From an uncultured Sutterella sp. (GTDB taxonomy: Bacteria > Pseudomonadota > Gammaproteobacteria > Burkholderiales > Burkholderiaceae_F): DNA of 64,000 nucleotides. Both the position numbers and the translations under genes were made by a program. This document shows, one piece after another, positions 8,804-17,587 of the stretch. The number at the start of each line of letters is the position of its first letter. Positions within the stretch are counted from its first letter, which is position 1. Location of the stretch: assembly GCA_905213905.1 (NCBI GenBank), contig CAJMKD010000003.1:100005-164004 (forward strand), in the 5' to 3' direction. The notes below the pieces were generated by a model. It was not told the DNA's origin. It made no database searches and saw only the letters and a list, made by a program, of their open reading frames with translations.

Positions 8804-9643
8804 GTGGATTGGATTTACCTGATGCAGACGGTGGTGCTCGGCATTGTCGAAGGGCTGACGGAGTTTTTGCCCATCAGTTCGACCGGTCACCTCATCATTG
8901 CTTCGGATCTCGTGGATTTCGCTCAATCGCCGGGAGCCGATACCTTTGTGATCGCTATTCAAGCAGGCGCTATTTTGGCGGTGTGCTGGTTTTACCGTCA
9001 GCGCATTTTTCGCATTTTGCGCGGGCTCTTTTCCGAGCCTGTCGAACAGCGTCTGGCTGTCAATACAATCGTTGGCTTTCTGCCCGCTGCGGTGATCGGC
9101 GTGATGGTGGCAGGGACGATCAAGGCGTATCTCTTCAATCCGATTACGGTGGCGGCAGCTCTGGTTGTCGGCGGTGTTCTGATTTTATGGATTGAGAATT
9201 ATCAGGTTAAAAAGCAGATCAAGCCTCGCGTTCTCACTATGGATGACATGACGTGGAAGGACGCCTTGATGGTCGGCTTCATGCAATGTCTTGCGATGAT
9301 TCCCGGCACAAGTCGATCTGGCGCCACCATCATTGGCGGTTTGGTGCTCGGTCTCTCAAGAAAGGCTGCAACAGAGTTTTCTTTCTTTCTATCGATTCCG
9401 ACGATATTCGGGGCAACCGTTTACGATCTCTATAAGTCGCGCGATGCACTAGCAGCAGCGAATCTCGATGGACTGCTTGTCGGAACGGTAGTTTCATTCT
9501 TAAGTGCGCTTTTCGTCGTGCGCTGGCTGCTTCGCTATGTATCGACAAATGACTTCAAAGCCTTTGGTTGGTACCGCATTGTTTTCGGTCTCTTGATTCT
9601 TGGCTTGGGAGCAACGGGTACCGTCGAATGGCGTGATATGTGA
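8804..9643 (+). CDS. uppP: Undecaprenyl-diphosphatase UppP (BacA)
   Basis: This 279-residue inner-membrane protein has about eight hydrophobic segments. UppP dephosphorylates undecaprenyl pyrophosphate so that the lipid carrier can be reused for peptidoglycan and surface polysaccharide synthesis; overexpression gives bacitracin resistance. The two family signatures are intact: the glutamate-rich GIVEGLTEFLPISSTGH near residue 16 and the MIPGTSRSGATIIGG loop near 168. The start is GTG at 8804, with CGGGGAC about ten bases before it. The length equals the family norm of about 270. It is flanked by a terminator shared with trmB. Confidence 0.95.
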   Translation: MDWIYLMQTVVLGIVEGLTEFLPISSTGHLIIASDLVDFAQSPGADTFVIAIQAGAILAVCWFYRQRIFRILRGLFSEPVEQRLAVNTIVGFLPAAVIGVMVAGTIKAYLFNPITVAAALVVGGVLILWIENYQVKKQIKPRVLTMDDMTWKDALMVGFMQCLAMIPGTSRSGATIIGGLVLGLSRKAATEFSFFLSIPTIFGATVYDLYKSRDALAAANLDGLLVGTVVSFLSALFVVRWLLRYVSTNDFKAFGWYRIVFGLLILGLGATGTVEWRDM

Positions 9644-9694
9644 TTACGGAGGAGGGAGCCGAGTGCCCCGGCTCATCGCTGTGGAGGAAGAATA

Positions 9695-9730
9695 ACGGCG
9701 CCTTACCAGACGGTATGGCGCCGTTTCCTT
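9695..9730. terminator. Convergent terminator between uppP and trmB
   Basis: ACGGCGCC (9695-9702) and GGCGCCGT (9717-9724) pair around a 14-nt loop, followed by TTCCTT. It can act for both converging genes. Confidence 0.65.
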
Positions 9731-9750
9731 GAATAAGCCTGCTGAAGTGC

Positions 9751-10479
9751 TCAGCTTGCCTTGCGAATGTATACCAAGTCCCAAATTCCATGACCGAGCT
9801 TCTCGCCCCGCGTCTGGAACTTAGTTGTGGGGCGTTCGCACAGAGGGTTGGCCATAACGGGACTGAAGCCAGATCCGTAGCGATTTTCAAGCTTGGGTTC
9901 GCCCTCGAGCACCTCAAGCATTTGTTCAGCGTAGTTTTCCCAGTCGGTTGCGCAATGGATGTACCCGCCGGCGCGAATGCGCGAGGCAAGCAGTCCGATG
10001 AAGGGCTGCGCAACAAGGCGGCGTTTGTGGTGCCTGGCTTTTCGCCAGGGATCTGGGAAGTAGATATGCACGCCGTCAAGTGAATCTTCCGGGATCATGT
10101 CGCGCACGACTTCGACGGCGTCGTGCCGAATGATCCGGACGTTTTCAATGGCGTTTTCTTCGAGGCGCTTCGCTAAAGCGCCGACGCCGGCAGCGAAGAC
10201 TTCACAGCCGAGAAAATTGACGTCAGGGCGCATCTGTGCAATGCGCGCGGTTGTTTCCCCCATGCCGCAGCCGATTTCAAGGACAACAGGTGCCGAGCGC
10301 CCGAAGACAGCTGCGTAGTCGATCGATTCGGCCGAATATGCGACTTCGTATCGAGGGAGCGTTTCGTCCAGAGCTCGTTTTTGGGCGTTGGAAATATGGC
10401 CGCGACGGAGAACGAAGCTGCGAATATGGCGGCTTTTGAGCGCTTCGAGTTCTTCGGGAGTGAGTACTTTCTTTTCCAT
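9751..10479 (-). CDS. trmB: tRNA (guanine-N7-)-methyltransferase TrmB
   Basis: This 242-residue protein is a class I SAM methyltransferase that makes m7G46 in the variable loop of tRNA. The SAM motif [17 protein letters not shown] lies near residue 64, and the substrate-handling signature [19 protein letters not shown] near 145 is diagnostic of TrmB. The closing [19 protein letters not shown] segment also matches the family. The N-terminal 40 residues ([20 protein letters not shown]) are the usual RxGR-type entry. It is monocistronic on the minus strand. Confidence 0.95.
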   Translation of the reverse strand: MEKKVLTPEELEALKSRHIRSFVLRRGHISNAQKRALDETLPRYEVAYSAESIDYAAVFGRSAPVVLEIGCGMGETTARIAQMRPDVNFLGCEVFAAGVGALAKRLEENAIENVRIIRHDAVEVVRDMIPEDSLDGVHIYFPDPWRKARHHKRRLVAQPFIGLLASRIRAGGYIHCATDWENYAEQMLEVLEGEPKLENRYGSGFSPVMANPLCERPTTKFQTRGEKLGHGIWDLVYIRKAS

Positions 10480-10576
10480 TTTTTGTGCAAAAGGGCGAAT
10501 CGGCCCGGCTCAATTGCGCGAGATTCTAACAGCGGCAATACCGTACAAGTGAAACGCCAGCTGCAAGAAATGCGCA

Positions 10577-10607
10577 AGGCGCGCCATTTCGAACAAATGG
10601 TGCGCCT
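10577..10607. other. Stem-loop between metI and trmB
   Basis: AGGCGCGCCATTT (10577-10589) pairs with AAATGGTGCGCCT (10595-10607), a 13-bp stem with one G-T pair and a 5-nt loop. It lies just past the metI stop on the minus strand. No T-run follows, so it could be a terminator or an mRNA-end stabiliser. Confidence 0.5.
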
Positions 10608-10631
10608 GGCTTGAGTGAATTAAAAAAGCAT

Positions 10632-11285
10632 TCAGCGATGCGAAATTTTACGAACGAGTCTGTCGCCAAAGGACTGCAGTCCCTGCACCAAGATGATGAG
10701 CACGATAACGACAGGCCACATCACTTCCGGCATGAATCGCTGGTAGCCGTAACGAATGCCAAGATCGCCGAGGCCGCCGCCGCCAACTACGCCAGCCATG
10801 GCTGAGTAGCCGATAAGCGAAATAACGGCGATCGTGAGTCCGGCAAGAATGCCAGGCATTGCTTCAGGGAGAAGCACCTTCGTGACAATCTGCAGATTCG
10901 TCGCCCCCATGGCTTGGGCGGCTTCTACAAGTCCTTTGTCGACTTCTCTCAGGCTGGTTTCAACGATTCTAGCGATGAAGGGTGCTACTGAGATCGTCAG
11001 CGGGACGATTGCCGCTGCTGTGCCGATCGACGAGCCGACAATGAGGCGCGTAAAGGGGATGATTGCAACAAGCAGAATAATGAAGGGGACCGAGCGCAGA
11101 GCGTTGACTACCGCGCCAAGCACAGCATTGAGAATCGGCATCGGCAGGAAGGACTTCTTGTCTGTGACGAAGAGCACGATGCCAAGCGGAATGCCGAGGA
11201 CTGTTCCGATGCCGCCCGAAATGAACACCATCACGAGCGTTTCGAGGAACGAGTCAAAAATCATGCTGACGATACTATTGGACAT
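10632..11285 (-). CDS. metI: Methionine ABC transporter permease MetI
   Basis: This 217-residue inner-membrane protein has five or six hydrophobic segments and matches the length of E. coli MetI (217). MetI is the channel subunit of the D/L-methionine importer with MetN and the lipoprotein MetQ. The cytoplasmic EAA loop that docks on MetN is visible near residue 125 ([25 protein letters not shown] begins there). The reading frame overlaps the end of metN by 11 bases, so the two are coupled. No metQ follows; the next gene is trmB after a stem-loop. Confidence 0.95.
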   Translation of the reverse strand: MSNSIVSMIFDSFLETLVMVFISGGIGTVLGIPLGIVLFVTDKKSFLPMPILNAVLGAVVNALRSVPFIILLVAIIPFTRLIVGSSIGTAAAIVPLTISVAPFIARIVETSLREVDKGLVEAAQAMGATNLQIVTKVLLPEAMPGILAGLTIAVISLIGYSAMAGVVGGGGLGDLGIRYGYQRFMPEVMWPVVIVLIILVQGLQSFGDRLVRKISHR

Positions 11286-12324
11286 CGGAGAGCTCCTCTA
11301 CGTTAACGCCTCGCTGGCGCAAGAATTTGACGGCTTCGGCATAAACAGCCGCCGGGGCTTCGACAAGCAGGGTTAGCGTGCCGAGGCTGCGGCCCTGCAT
11401 ATCGTCAACAGTGCCGCGCAGAATGTTGAAATTGATGTCAAATTGACGCGAGCACTCTGAAATAACGGGTTGCGTTACCTCGTCGCCGATGAAGGAAAGA
11501 CGGAGAAGATGCACTTCTTCGTCTGAGCCTCGAGCTGCGCGGGCGGCGCGAACGCGCGCAATGATCGATTCAGGAAGGTCGCTTGCCATGACGTTGCCGA
11601 TCAGCGCTTTAGTTGTTTCTGTTTGCGGACGGGCAAAGATGTCTATGACGCTGCCCCGCTCGACAATTTCTCCCTTGTTCATGACAGCGACGCGATTGCA
11701 GATCTGTTTGACCACATTCATTTCGTGCGTAATGAGAACAATGGTGACGCCGAGTTCCCGGTTGATTTTTTGCAACAACGCAAGCGTGGCAACGGTTGTT
11801 TCTGGGTCAAGCGCCGACGTGGCTTCGTCCGAAAGAAGCACCTTGGGGTCATTGGCTAATGCGCGGGCGATGCCGACGCGCTGCTTTTGACCGCCAGAAA
11901 GCTGCGATGGATATTTATCGACATGTTCGGTCAAACCGACGAGTTCGATGAGCGGACGAATTTTCCTGTCAATTTCTTCTTTCGCAGTGCCAATAAGCTC
12001 CAGAGGCAACGCGATGTTTCCGTAAACAGTGCGTGAGGAAAGAAGATTGAAGTGTTGGAAGATCATTCCGATCGAGCGGCGAACGCTGCGCAATGCCGAT
12101 TCGGAAAGCGAAGTGAGATCGCGTCCGTCGACGACGACGCGGCCCTCGGTCGGTCGATTGAGCAGGTTAATGCATCGCACAAGCGTGCTTTTGCCAGCAC
12201 CCGACCGCCCGATGATGCCGAAGATCTCGCCGTCGTTGATCTCAAGCGAAACGTCTTTAAGCGCATTAAAGACGTTGCCTGAAGCGTCAACATACGATTG
12301 CGTAATGTGTTCGAGTTTGATCAT
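11275..12324 (-). CDS. metN: Methionine ABC transporter ATP-binding protein MetN
   Basis: This 349-residue ATPase powers methionine import. It has Walker [11 protein letters not shown] near 38, the ABC signature [16 protein letters not shown] near 141, Walker [16 protein letters not shown] near 162 and the switch His in LITHEMNV near 197. The C-terminal 90 residues ([20 protein letters not shown] onward) are the ACT-like NIL domain, which binds methionine and shuts the transporter off. It is first in a metN-metI operon. The leader (12325-12490) holds a small hairpin at 12361-12390. I did not recognise a SAM riboswitch class there. Confidence 0.95.
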   Translation of the reverse strand: MIKLEHITQSYVDASGNVFNALKDVSLEINDGEIFGIIGRSGAGKSTLVRCINLLNRPTEGRVVVDGRDLTSLSESALRSVRRSIGMIFQHFNLLSSRTVYGNIALPLELIGTAKEEIDRKIRPLIELVGLTEHVDKYPSQLSGGQKQRVGIARALANDPKVLLSDEATSALDPETTVATLALLQKINRELGVTIVLITHEMNVVKQICNRVAVMNKGEIVERGSVIDIFARPQTETTKALIGNVMASDLPESIIARVRAARAARGSDEEVHLLRLSFIGDEVTQPVISECSRQFDINFNILRGTVDDMQGRSLGTLTLLVEAPAAVYAEAVKFLRQRGVNVEELSDVQ

Positions 12325-12491
12325 TCTTTTTTAATTCTGAAGATGGTGATCGCCCTGACAGCCTATCGCTCGAAAGCGAGATCGACAGGCCAAGATGCGC
12401 GCATCGAGCAAGTGTAGCGGCAGGGAACCCGACGACCGCAGAGCCGGGGCCCGAATCTGCAAATGGCTTGCGGTATTACCTTGACGGCAAT

Positions 12492-12522
12492 AAAAAAGCC
12501 GTCGATTTCTCGACGGCTTTTT
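12492..12522 (-). terminator. Terminator of the tRNA-Lys operon
   Basis: AAAAAAGCCGTCG and CGACGGCTTTTT form a strong hairpin with a T-run in both directions. It lies five bases past the CCA end of the first tRNA and ends the minus-strand tRNA transcript. Confidence 0.85.
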
Positions 12523-12526
12523 GAAT

Positions 12527-12602
12527 TGGTGGGAACGCAGGGATTCGAACCCTGGACCGACGGATTAAGAGTCCGCTGCTCTACCAACTGAGCTACGTTC
12601 CC
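12527..12602 (-). tRNA. tRNA-Lys (anticodon CUU)
   Basis: The reverse complement folds into a standard cloverleaf of 76 nt with encoded CCA. Acceptor GGGAACG pairs with CGTTCCC, the D arm is GCTC/GAGC, the anticodon stem GCGGA/TCCGT encloses loop CTCTTAA, and the T arm is CAGGG-TTCGAAT-CCCTG. The anticodon CTT reads AAG (Lys). It is the second gene of a two-tRNA transcript. Confidence 0.96.
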
Positions 12603-12621
12603 AAAGTTGACCACTCTGTTT

Positions 12622-12697
12622 TGGTGGGTCGTGCGGGACTCGAACCCACGACCAACGGATTAAAAGTCCGCTGCTCTACCACCTGAGCTAACGACCC
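12622..12697 (-). tRNA. tRNA-Lys (anticodon UUU)
   Basis: This is a 76-nt cloverleaf with encoded CCA. Acceptor GGGTCGT pairs with ACGACCC, the anticodon loop is CTTTTAA, and the T arm is GTGGG-TTCGAGT-CCCGC. The anticodon TTT reads AAA and AAG (Lys). Its wobble U34 is the known target of MnmA thiolation and of MnmC-type modification, and both genes lie in this window. It is cotranscribed with tRNA-Lys(CUU). Confidence 0.96.
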
Positions 12698-12749
12698 TTT
12701 GCGCCGGGACGAAGCCACAGAAGCAGAGAGTGTCCAACTGAGGGAACGA

Positions 12750-12778
12750 ATTCTGCCAAAAAAATAGAAAACTGTCAA
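12750..12778 (-). promoter_or_regulatory. Sigma-70 promoter of the tRNA-Lys operon
   Basis: On the minus strand there is a perfect -35 TTGACA (12773-12778), a 17-base T-rich spacer and a -10 CAGAAT (12750-12755). Transcription would start about 45 bases before the tRNA-Lys(UUU) 5' end. Confidence 0.65.
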
Positions 12779-12851
12779 GGGCTGGCTGAAAATATTTTTC
12801 AGGGGAATTTCCTTTCGCTGGCGGCGGACTTGGATTGACTTTGATGTCCAA

Positions 12852-13050
12852 GTCTCTTTTGTTAGGGTAACCTCTAACAAAAGAGACTATTGCCTTCGCT
12901 TCCTCGTCGTGCTATTGTTTCGTCAATAGCTGAATTATAGTTCGATAACTGATTGAATTATAAGGATCATTAGGATCATTATCTCTTGTTGAAATCTAAA
13001 AATGATCCAGTAATTTATGGCGTCTATGTTTTTAGCTAATAAAGTAGACG
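12852..13050 (+). promoter_or_regulatory. Structured AT-rich region upstream of recA
   Basis: Three inverted repeats lie in the 300 bp before recA. The first is a perfect 14-bp stem, GTCTCTTTTGTTAG (12852-12865) with CTAACAAAAGAGAC (12874-12887). The second is GGATCATT (12973-12980) with AATGATCC (13001-13008). The third is CGTCTA (13021-13026) with TAGACG (13045-13050). There are also direct repeats of TGAATTATA (about 12931 and 12954) and AGGATCATT (12963 and 12972). I saw no LexA box of the CTGT-N8-ACAG type. An AGGAGAATCAC site precedes the recA ATG. Confidence 0.55.
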
Positions 13051-13083
13051 TTTTGCATGACTATTGATTTTTAGGAGAATCAC

Positions 13084-14223
13084 ATGGCCGCCAAGAACAG
13101 CGCACGTACGAAGGTTCCTGTACAGCGCCAGGAAGGGGACGAACGCAAGAAGGCACTGGAAACGGCGCTTGCCAACATTGAGAAGCAGTTCGGCAAAGGC
13201 GCCATCATGCGCATGACCGAGGGTTCTGCTGATCAAAGCATTGAAACTGTGTCGACCGGGTCGCTCGGTCTTGATCTTGCTCTTGGTGTCGGTGGTTTGC
13301 CTCGCGGTCGAATCATTGAAGTTTTCGGCCCTGAGTCCTCAGGCAAGACGACGCTTGCGCTTTCATGCATCGCGGAGATGCAAAAGGCTGGCGGCACCTG
13401 CGCCTTCATTGACGCAGAACATGCGCTCGACTTGTCGTATGCGGAGCGACTCGGCGTGGTTGTTCGGGATTTGCTGCTCAGTCAGCCTGACACCGGCGAA
13501 CAAGCCTTGGAAATTACGGATGCCCTCGTGCGGACAGGATCCGTTGATCTTGTCGTTGTCGACTCGGTCGCAGCGCTTACGCCGAAGAGCGAAATTGAAG
13601 GTGAAATGGGGGATGCGCTTCCTGGTCTGCAGGCTCGCTTGATGTCCCAGGCGCTTCGCAAGCTGACCTCAAGCATTAACCGCACGAAGTCGATGGTGAT
13701 CTTCATCAACCAGATTCGCATGAAGATCGGCGGCTACGGCAATCCGGAAACGACGGCTGGCGGCAATGCGCTCAAGTTCTACGCCTCAGTTCGCCTGGAT
13801 ATCCGCAAGTCAACGCCGATCAAGCGCGGCGATGAAGTGATTGGGAATCTCACGCGCGTCAAGGTTGTAAAGAACAAGGTGGCGCCCCCCTTTAAGCAGG
13901 TTGAATTCGACATTCTTTATGGCCGCGGCATCTCCCGCATCGGTGAGGTGATTGATATCGGCAGTGAGCTTGACATCCTGGAGAAGGCCGGCACGTGGTA
14001 CTCATATGCAGGCCAGCGTCTAGGTCAGGGCAAAGAGAAGGTTCGTGACTTTCTGCAGGAACATCCGGACGTTTGCGCCGAAATTGAAAAGAAGATCCGC
14101 GAGGCGAAAGGCGTTCACGTCTCGAGCATCAAAAGCGTGGATGAAGAAGATTTGGGCGGTGACGAAGCTGCGCACGATGATGTGCCGCCAATGGATTTGG
14201 GCGAGGAAGATCTCGATCTCTGA
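13084..14223 (+). CDS. recA: Recombinase RecA
   Basis: RecA forms ATP-dependent filaments on single-stranded DNA, carries out strand exchange and triggers LexA-type autocleavage. The protein is 379 residues, somewhat longer than E. coli RecA (353). Walker [11 protein letters not shown] lies near 83, the [22 protein letters not shown]alker B/L1 region near 157, the [19 protein letters not shown]2 region near 213, and the acidic tail ([20 protein letters not shown]) ends the protein. The extra length lies in the N-terminal 25 residues and in this tail. recX follows after a 124-bp gap with a hairpin, an arrangement shared with many bacteria. Confidence 0.98.
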   Translation: MAAKNSARTKVPVQRQEGDERKKALETALANIEKQFGKGAIMRMTEGSADQSIETVSTGSLGLDLALGVGGLPRGRIIEVFGPESSGKTTLALSCIAEMQKAGGTCAFIDAEHALDLSYAERLGVVVRDLLLSQPDTGEQALEITDALVRTGSVDLVVVDSVAALTPKSEIEGEMGDALPGLQARLMSQALRKLTSSINRTKSMVIFINQIRMKIGGYGNPETTAGGNALKFYASVRLDIRKSTPIKRGDEVIGNLTRVKVVKNKVAPPFKQVEFDILYGRGISRIGEVIDIGSELDILEKAGTWYSYAGQRLGQGKEKVRDFLQEHPDVCAEIEKKIREAKGVHVSSIKSVDEEDLGGDEAAHDDVPPMDLGEEDLDL

Positions 14224-14270
14224 TTGTGCTTCCATCTGTTGATCCGACATTCATTTGTCTGTCACAAAGC

Positions 14271-14301
14271 GGCCCGTTGCGGCAAAGAGCTGCAGCGGGC
14301 C
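14271..14301 (+). terminator. Hairpin between recA and recX
   Basis: GGCCCGTTGC (14271-14280) pairs with GCAGCGGGCC (14292-14301), a 10-bp stem with one G-T pair. There is no T-run. By analogy with E. coli recA-recX it may cut down read-through into recX. Confidence 0.5.
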
Positions 14302-14347
14302 ATCGTGCACACTTGCTGCAAGAGCTAAGCATCAACGGGATGGCCTC

Positions 14348-15451
14348 ATGGAAATAATTTTTGACGAAGATGATCTTGAGCCGTTGATTCGCGACATGCC
14401 GATTGAGCAGGCGAAAACAACAAGAAAATCGAAGCGCCCAAAGGATGATGAGCAGATGGGAAATACTTTGCCCGAAATGCCATCGCTTTTTGAGGCGTCG
14501 GATTTGGCAGGGACGTCCGTCGAAGCTACATCTGCGAGCAATTGGCAAAATGCAGAAATTGAGGCGGGTTCCTTTGTCAAAAGCGTCGGTTGCCGATCGA
14601 AGGCGCCGAGCAGCTGTTCGGCTCAAAGCAAAGACCCGGTTTCTCAGCCTGAAGAGTCTGATCCGTTTTCAGAATTGCTTGAAAATGCGGAGCGTGAGAA
14701 GCGGCATCGTTGCGGGAAAAAAGATTGCGCCAAGCCGGGGAGCGAAGCGCCGCGCTTTATTTCTAGTGCGGCGGACGTTTTGTCTTTGCTTGGCAGCGGA
14801 GATGCGTCTGAGCGTGCATACGCGAGAGCAACGACTGAGACGAGTCTCCGAGCAGCATTGCCTGATGGATTCAGCAAGCTAGAAAACAATAATAAGAACA
14901 GTGCGCCAAGCGAAGATCAAACCCCAGAAACGCTTTCAGCAAAGACGAAACGCTCCACAAAGTCTCGCAAACCTCAACAGACGCTTTTGCAGCGCGCCAT
15001 AGCGTCGCTCTCCAGGCGGGAGTACTCGCGGCTTGAGCTTAAGCGCAAGCTTGCCAGAACATTGTCAGAGGGAGAAACCAAAGAGTCGATCGAAGCTGTA
15101 CTTGACACGCTCGAGAAGCGGGGGTTTCTCTCCGACGAGCGTTATGCAGGCATCAAGGCGCGCAGCGTTGCATCGAGAATGGGCGACGCAAAAATCCAAC
15201 GAGAGCTCAGGATGCGCGGCATTGACGCGCAGACTGCACGAGATGCTGTCGAGGGCATTCGGGAAAGCGAAGAAATTCGAGCTTATAAGATTTGGCGGCG
15301 TCGCTACGATGAGCTGCCCAAGACTTGGAAGGAGCGGGAAAAGCAAATCCGCTACCTTGCTTACCGTGGTTTCAGCATGTATTCGATCATGAAGGTTCTG
15401 CGCGGCGAAGTAGAGCTTCCAGAGGATGGAGAAACTTTCTATTTTTCTTGA
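14348..15451 (+). CDS. recX: RecX regulatory protein with a long N-terminal extension
   Basis: RecX binds RecA filaments and limits RecA activity. The C-terminal 155 residues (about 211-367) hold the three-helix RecX repeats: LLQRAIASLSRREYSRLELK, then LDTLEKRGFLSDERYAG and IQRELRMRGIDAQTARDAVE, followed by RYLAYRGFSMYSIMKVLRG. Normal RecX has 130-170 residues. The extra 210 residues are low-complexity, with an acidic start (FDEDDLEPLIRDMPIEQ), Ser/Lys-rich middle parts and several Cys. The ATG at 14348 was chosen over an upstream TTG at 14255 that lies inside the recA-recX hairpin region. The extension may be real or the gene may start later; I see no other good start. Confidence 0.85.
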   Translation: MEIIFDEDDLEPLIRDMPIEQAKTTRKSKRPKDDEQMGNTLPEMPSLFEASDLAGTSVEATSASNWQNAEIEAGSFVKSVGCRSKAPSSCSAQSKDPVSQPEESDPFSELLENAEREKRHRCGKKDCAKPGSEAPRFISSAADVLSLLGSGDASERAYARATTETSLRAALPDGFSKLENNNKNSAPSEDQTPETLSAKTKRSTKSRKPQQTLLQRAIASLSRREYSRLELKRKLARTLSEGETKESIEAVLDTLEKRGFLSDERYAGIKARSVASRMGDAKIQRELRMRGIDAQTARDAVEGIRESEEIRAYKIWRRRYDELPKTWKEREKQIRYLAYRGFSMYSIMKVLRGEVELPEDGETFYFS

Positions 15452-15544
15452 TGAGTGGTATTCCTTGATCGGTTTCGGATGTGCTCGAATACCGCATCTT
15501 TTACAATTAAGCGCACTCGTCTGAAGACATTGACGGAGGGAAAG

Positions 15545-16318
15545 TTGGAGTACATCTGGGACCTGTTGGTCAACTTGCACTGGGCTGCTGTCGGGCAGAT
15601 CATCATGATCGACATTCTGCTCGGCGGCGACAATGCCGTCGTTATCGCTATGGCGTGCCGAAATCTGCCGCACGAGCAACGCAATAAAGGCGTCTTTTGG
15701 GGTACGGCAGGCGCGATTGCCCTGCGCGTGATTCTGATTACTTTCGCCGTGATGTTGCTCGATTTGCCGTTCCTAAAGGTGGCAGGCGGTCTTTTGCTTC
15801 TTTGGATCGGCATCAAACTGCTTATTCCAGAGTACGATTCGCACGAAAAAATCGAAGGCAGTTCGAAGCTTTTGGGGGCAGTCAAGACAATCATTGTTGC
15901 CGACTTCGTGATGTCTTTCGACAATGTCATTGCTATTGCAGGCGCTGCGCAGCAGGCTCATGAAGCGCATCAGACGTTGCTCATCATTTTCGGCCTGCTG
16001 GTTTCCGTTCCCTTCATTGTGTTCGGCAGCCAGGTTGTTCTGCGTCTTCTCGACCGATTCCCGATCATCATCTACTTCGGCGGTGGCTTGCTTGGCTGGA
16101 TTGCCGGAGGCATGGTTGTTTCTGACGGCTACGTGGCGACACATTGGCCGGAATTCAGCTTTACTGCACACTACCCTGCTTGCGTAGGATTTGCTTTGAT
16201 CGTTATCGTCGTTGGACACTTTCTTGCGAAAAAGAAGCGTGCGGAGCATGAGGCTCAACTTAAGCTCCACCAGGTGACGACTGCTGAACAGGATGTGCAG
16301 ACGGACGAAGTCAAATAA
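15545..16318 (+). CDS. TerC/YjbE-family integral membrane protein
   Basis: This 257-residue protein has seven likely transmembrane segments and belongs to the TerC group, several members of which export manganese. The two membrane-embedded acidic motifs of the family are present: ILLGGDNAVVIAMACRNLP near residue 26 and VMSFDNVIAIAGAAQQA near 125. The start is TTG at 15545, because a GGAGGG site lies five bases before it and no ATG fits. The C-terminus is a Lys/Glu-rich cytosolic tail. No yybP-ykoY (manganese) riboswitch is apparent, as recX ends only 93 bases upstream. A convergent terminator follows. Confidence 0.85.
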   Translation: MEYIWDLLVNLHWAAVGQIIMIDILLGGDNAVVIAMACRNLPHEQRNKGVFWGTAGAIALRVILITFAVMLLDLPFLKVAGGLLLLWIGIKLLIPEYDSHEKIEGSSKLLGAVKTIIVADFVMSFDNVIAIAGAAQQAHEAHQTLLIIFGLLVSVPFIVFGSQVVLRLLDRFPIIIYFGGGLLGWIAGGMVVSDGYVATHWPEFSFTAHYPACVGFALIVIVVGHFLAKKKRAEHEAQLKLHQVTTAEQDVQTDEVK

Positions 16319-16335
16319 CCGGCGCAATGCAATTG

Positions 16336-16363
16336 AAAAGGGCGGCTTTAAAGCCGCCCTTTT
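16336..16363. terminator. Convergent terminator between the TerC-family gene and mnmA
   Basis: AAAAGGGCGGCTTT and AAAGCCGCCCTTTT form a near-perfect palindrome with T-runs on both strands. Confidence 0.85.
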
Positions 16364-16372
16364 CGTTATGTA

Positions 16373-17464
16373 TTACGAACGGACAACATCTATAAAGCCT
16401 CCGCCAAGGCAGACGTCGCCTTGATAAAGCACGGCGCTTTGGCCAGGGGTCGCCGCCCACTGCGGTTCTTCGAATGCAAGTCGAAATTGATCGGCTGAGG
16501 AAGCGGCAATGCGGCAGGGGCCATCCTTCTGGCGATAACGAGTTTTGACCGTAACCGGTGACTGCGGGTCAGGCGCTGTGCCGGCAATCCAGCTTGGGTG
16601 GACGGCCACGATTTCGTGCGAAAGCAGCATCGGGTGATCGTGTCCCTGACAGACCCAAAGCGTATTTGTCGAAAGATCCTTGCGGGCAACGAACCAAGGT
16701 TCTCCTGTTGAATCGTGCATGCCGCCGATGCCGATGCCTTTGCGTTGCCCAAGCGTGTAAAAAGCAAGGCCAATATGTTCGCCGATCACTTTGCCATCGG
16801 GCGTCTTGATCGGACCAGGGTGAGTCGGCAGGTAGCGATTCAGAAACTCGCGGAAAGGCCGTTCACCGATGAAGCAGATGCCTGTCGAGTCCTTTTTGCG
16901 GGCGTTCGGCAGTCCTATTTCCTCGGCAATGCGCCGTACTTCGGTTTTGCAAAGATCACCTACGGGGAAAATCACGCGGGAGATCTGCTCCTGTGTGAGG
17001 CGGTGCAGGAAGTAGCTTTGGTCTTTGTTAGGGTCAATGCCACGCAGAAGCTCCGTGCGGCCGTCTGCGTCACGTCGAACACGAGCATAGTGTCCCGTTG
17101 CAATCCAGTCGGCCCCCATGTTCATGGCGTGATCAAGGAAGGCGCGGAATTTAATTTCAGCATTGCAGAGCACGTCAGGGTTGGGTGTGCGTCCGGCAGA
17201 ATATTCGCGCAGGAAGTCTGAGAAGACGCGTTCCTTATATTCCTTCGCAAAATTGACCGCCTCGATGTCGATGCCTATGACATCTGCAACACTGGTCGCA
17301 TCAATAAAATCCTGACGCGAGGAGCAGTATTCGCTGTCATCGTCATCCTCCCAGTTTTTCATGAAAAGACCGATGACGTCATAACCCTGCTGCTTTAGAA
17401 GATAAGCACTGACGGATGAATCAACGCCGCCGGAGAGCCCGACGACGACTTTCTGCTTGCTCAT
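16373..17464 (-). CDS. mnmA: tRNA-specific 2-thiouridylase MnmA
   Basis: MnmA activates U34 of tRNA-Lys, -Glu and -Gln with ATP and transfers sulfur to make s2U34. The protein has 363 residues. The PP-loop [17 protein letters not shown] is at the N-terminus, the catalytic Cys lies in [12 protein letters not shown] near 99, and the second redox Cys lies in [14 protein letters not shown] near 195. [14 protein letters not shown] near 238 also fits the family. It is monocistronic, convergent with the TerC-family gene and divergent from the nitronate monooxygenase-like gene. One of its expected substrates, tRNA-Lys(UUU), is encoded at 12622. Confidence 0.96.
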   Translation of the reverse strand: MSKQKVVVGLSGGVDSSVSAYLLKQQGYDVIGLFMKNWEDDDDSEYCSSRQDFIDATSVADVIGIDIEAVNFAKEYKERVFSDFLREYSAGRTPNPDVLCNAEIKFRAFLDHAMNMGADWIATGHYARVRRDADGRTELLRGIDPNKDQSYFLHRLTQEQISRVIFPVGDLCKTEVRRIAEEIGLPNARKKDSTGICFIGERPFREFLNRYLPTHPGPIKTPDGKVIGEHIGLAFYTLGQRKGIGIGGMHDSTGEPWFVARKDLSTNTLWVCQGHDHPMLLSHEIVAVHPSWIAGTAPDPQSPVTVKTRYRQKDGPCRIAASSADQFRLAFEEPQWAATPGQSAVLYQGDVCLGGGFIDVVRS

Positions 17465-17587
17465 GAAGGGAATCCATAGAAAAATGAACGCTTTTGCCGA
17501 ACCGGCAAGCGTATTTGTGACGGCATTTTAATCGGCGTGGCGGATAGTTTTCTGCATTCGCTGCAATGTTCGAAATCGGAGAAAAAA

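Noticed and set aside
12325..12490. Possible SAM riboswitch in the metN leader
   Set aside because: Only a short hairpin at 12361-12390 was found. No SAM-I, SAM-II or SAM-IV core sequence was recognised.
14255..14347. Upstream TTG start for recX
   Set aside because: It would place the start inside the recA-recX hairpin and has no ribosome-binding site. The ATG at 14348 is preferred.
15455..15544. Longer start for the TerC-family gene
   Set aside because: The TTG at 15545 has a GGAGGG site at the right distance and gives the family-typical N-terminus.
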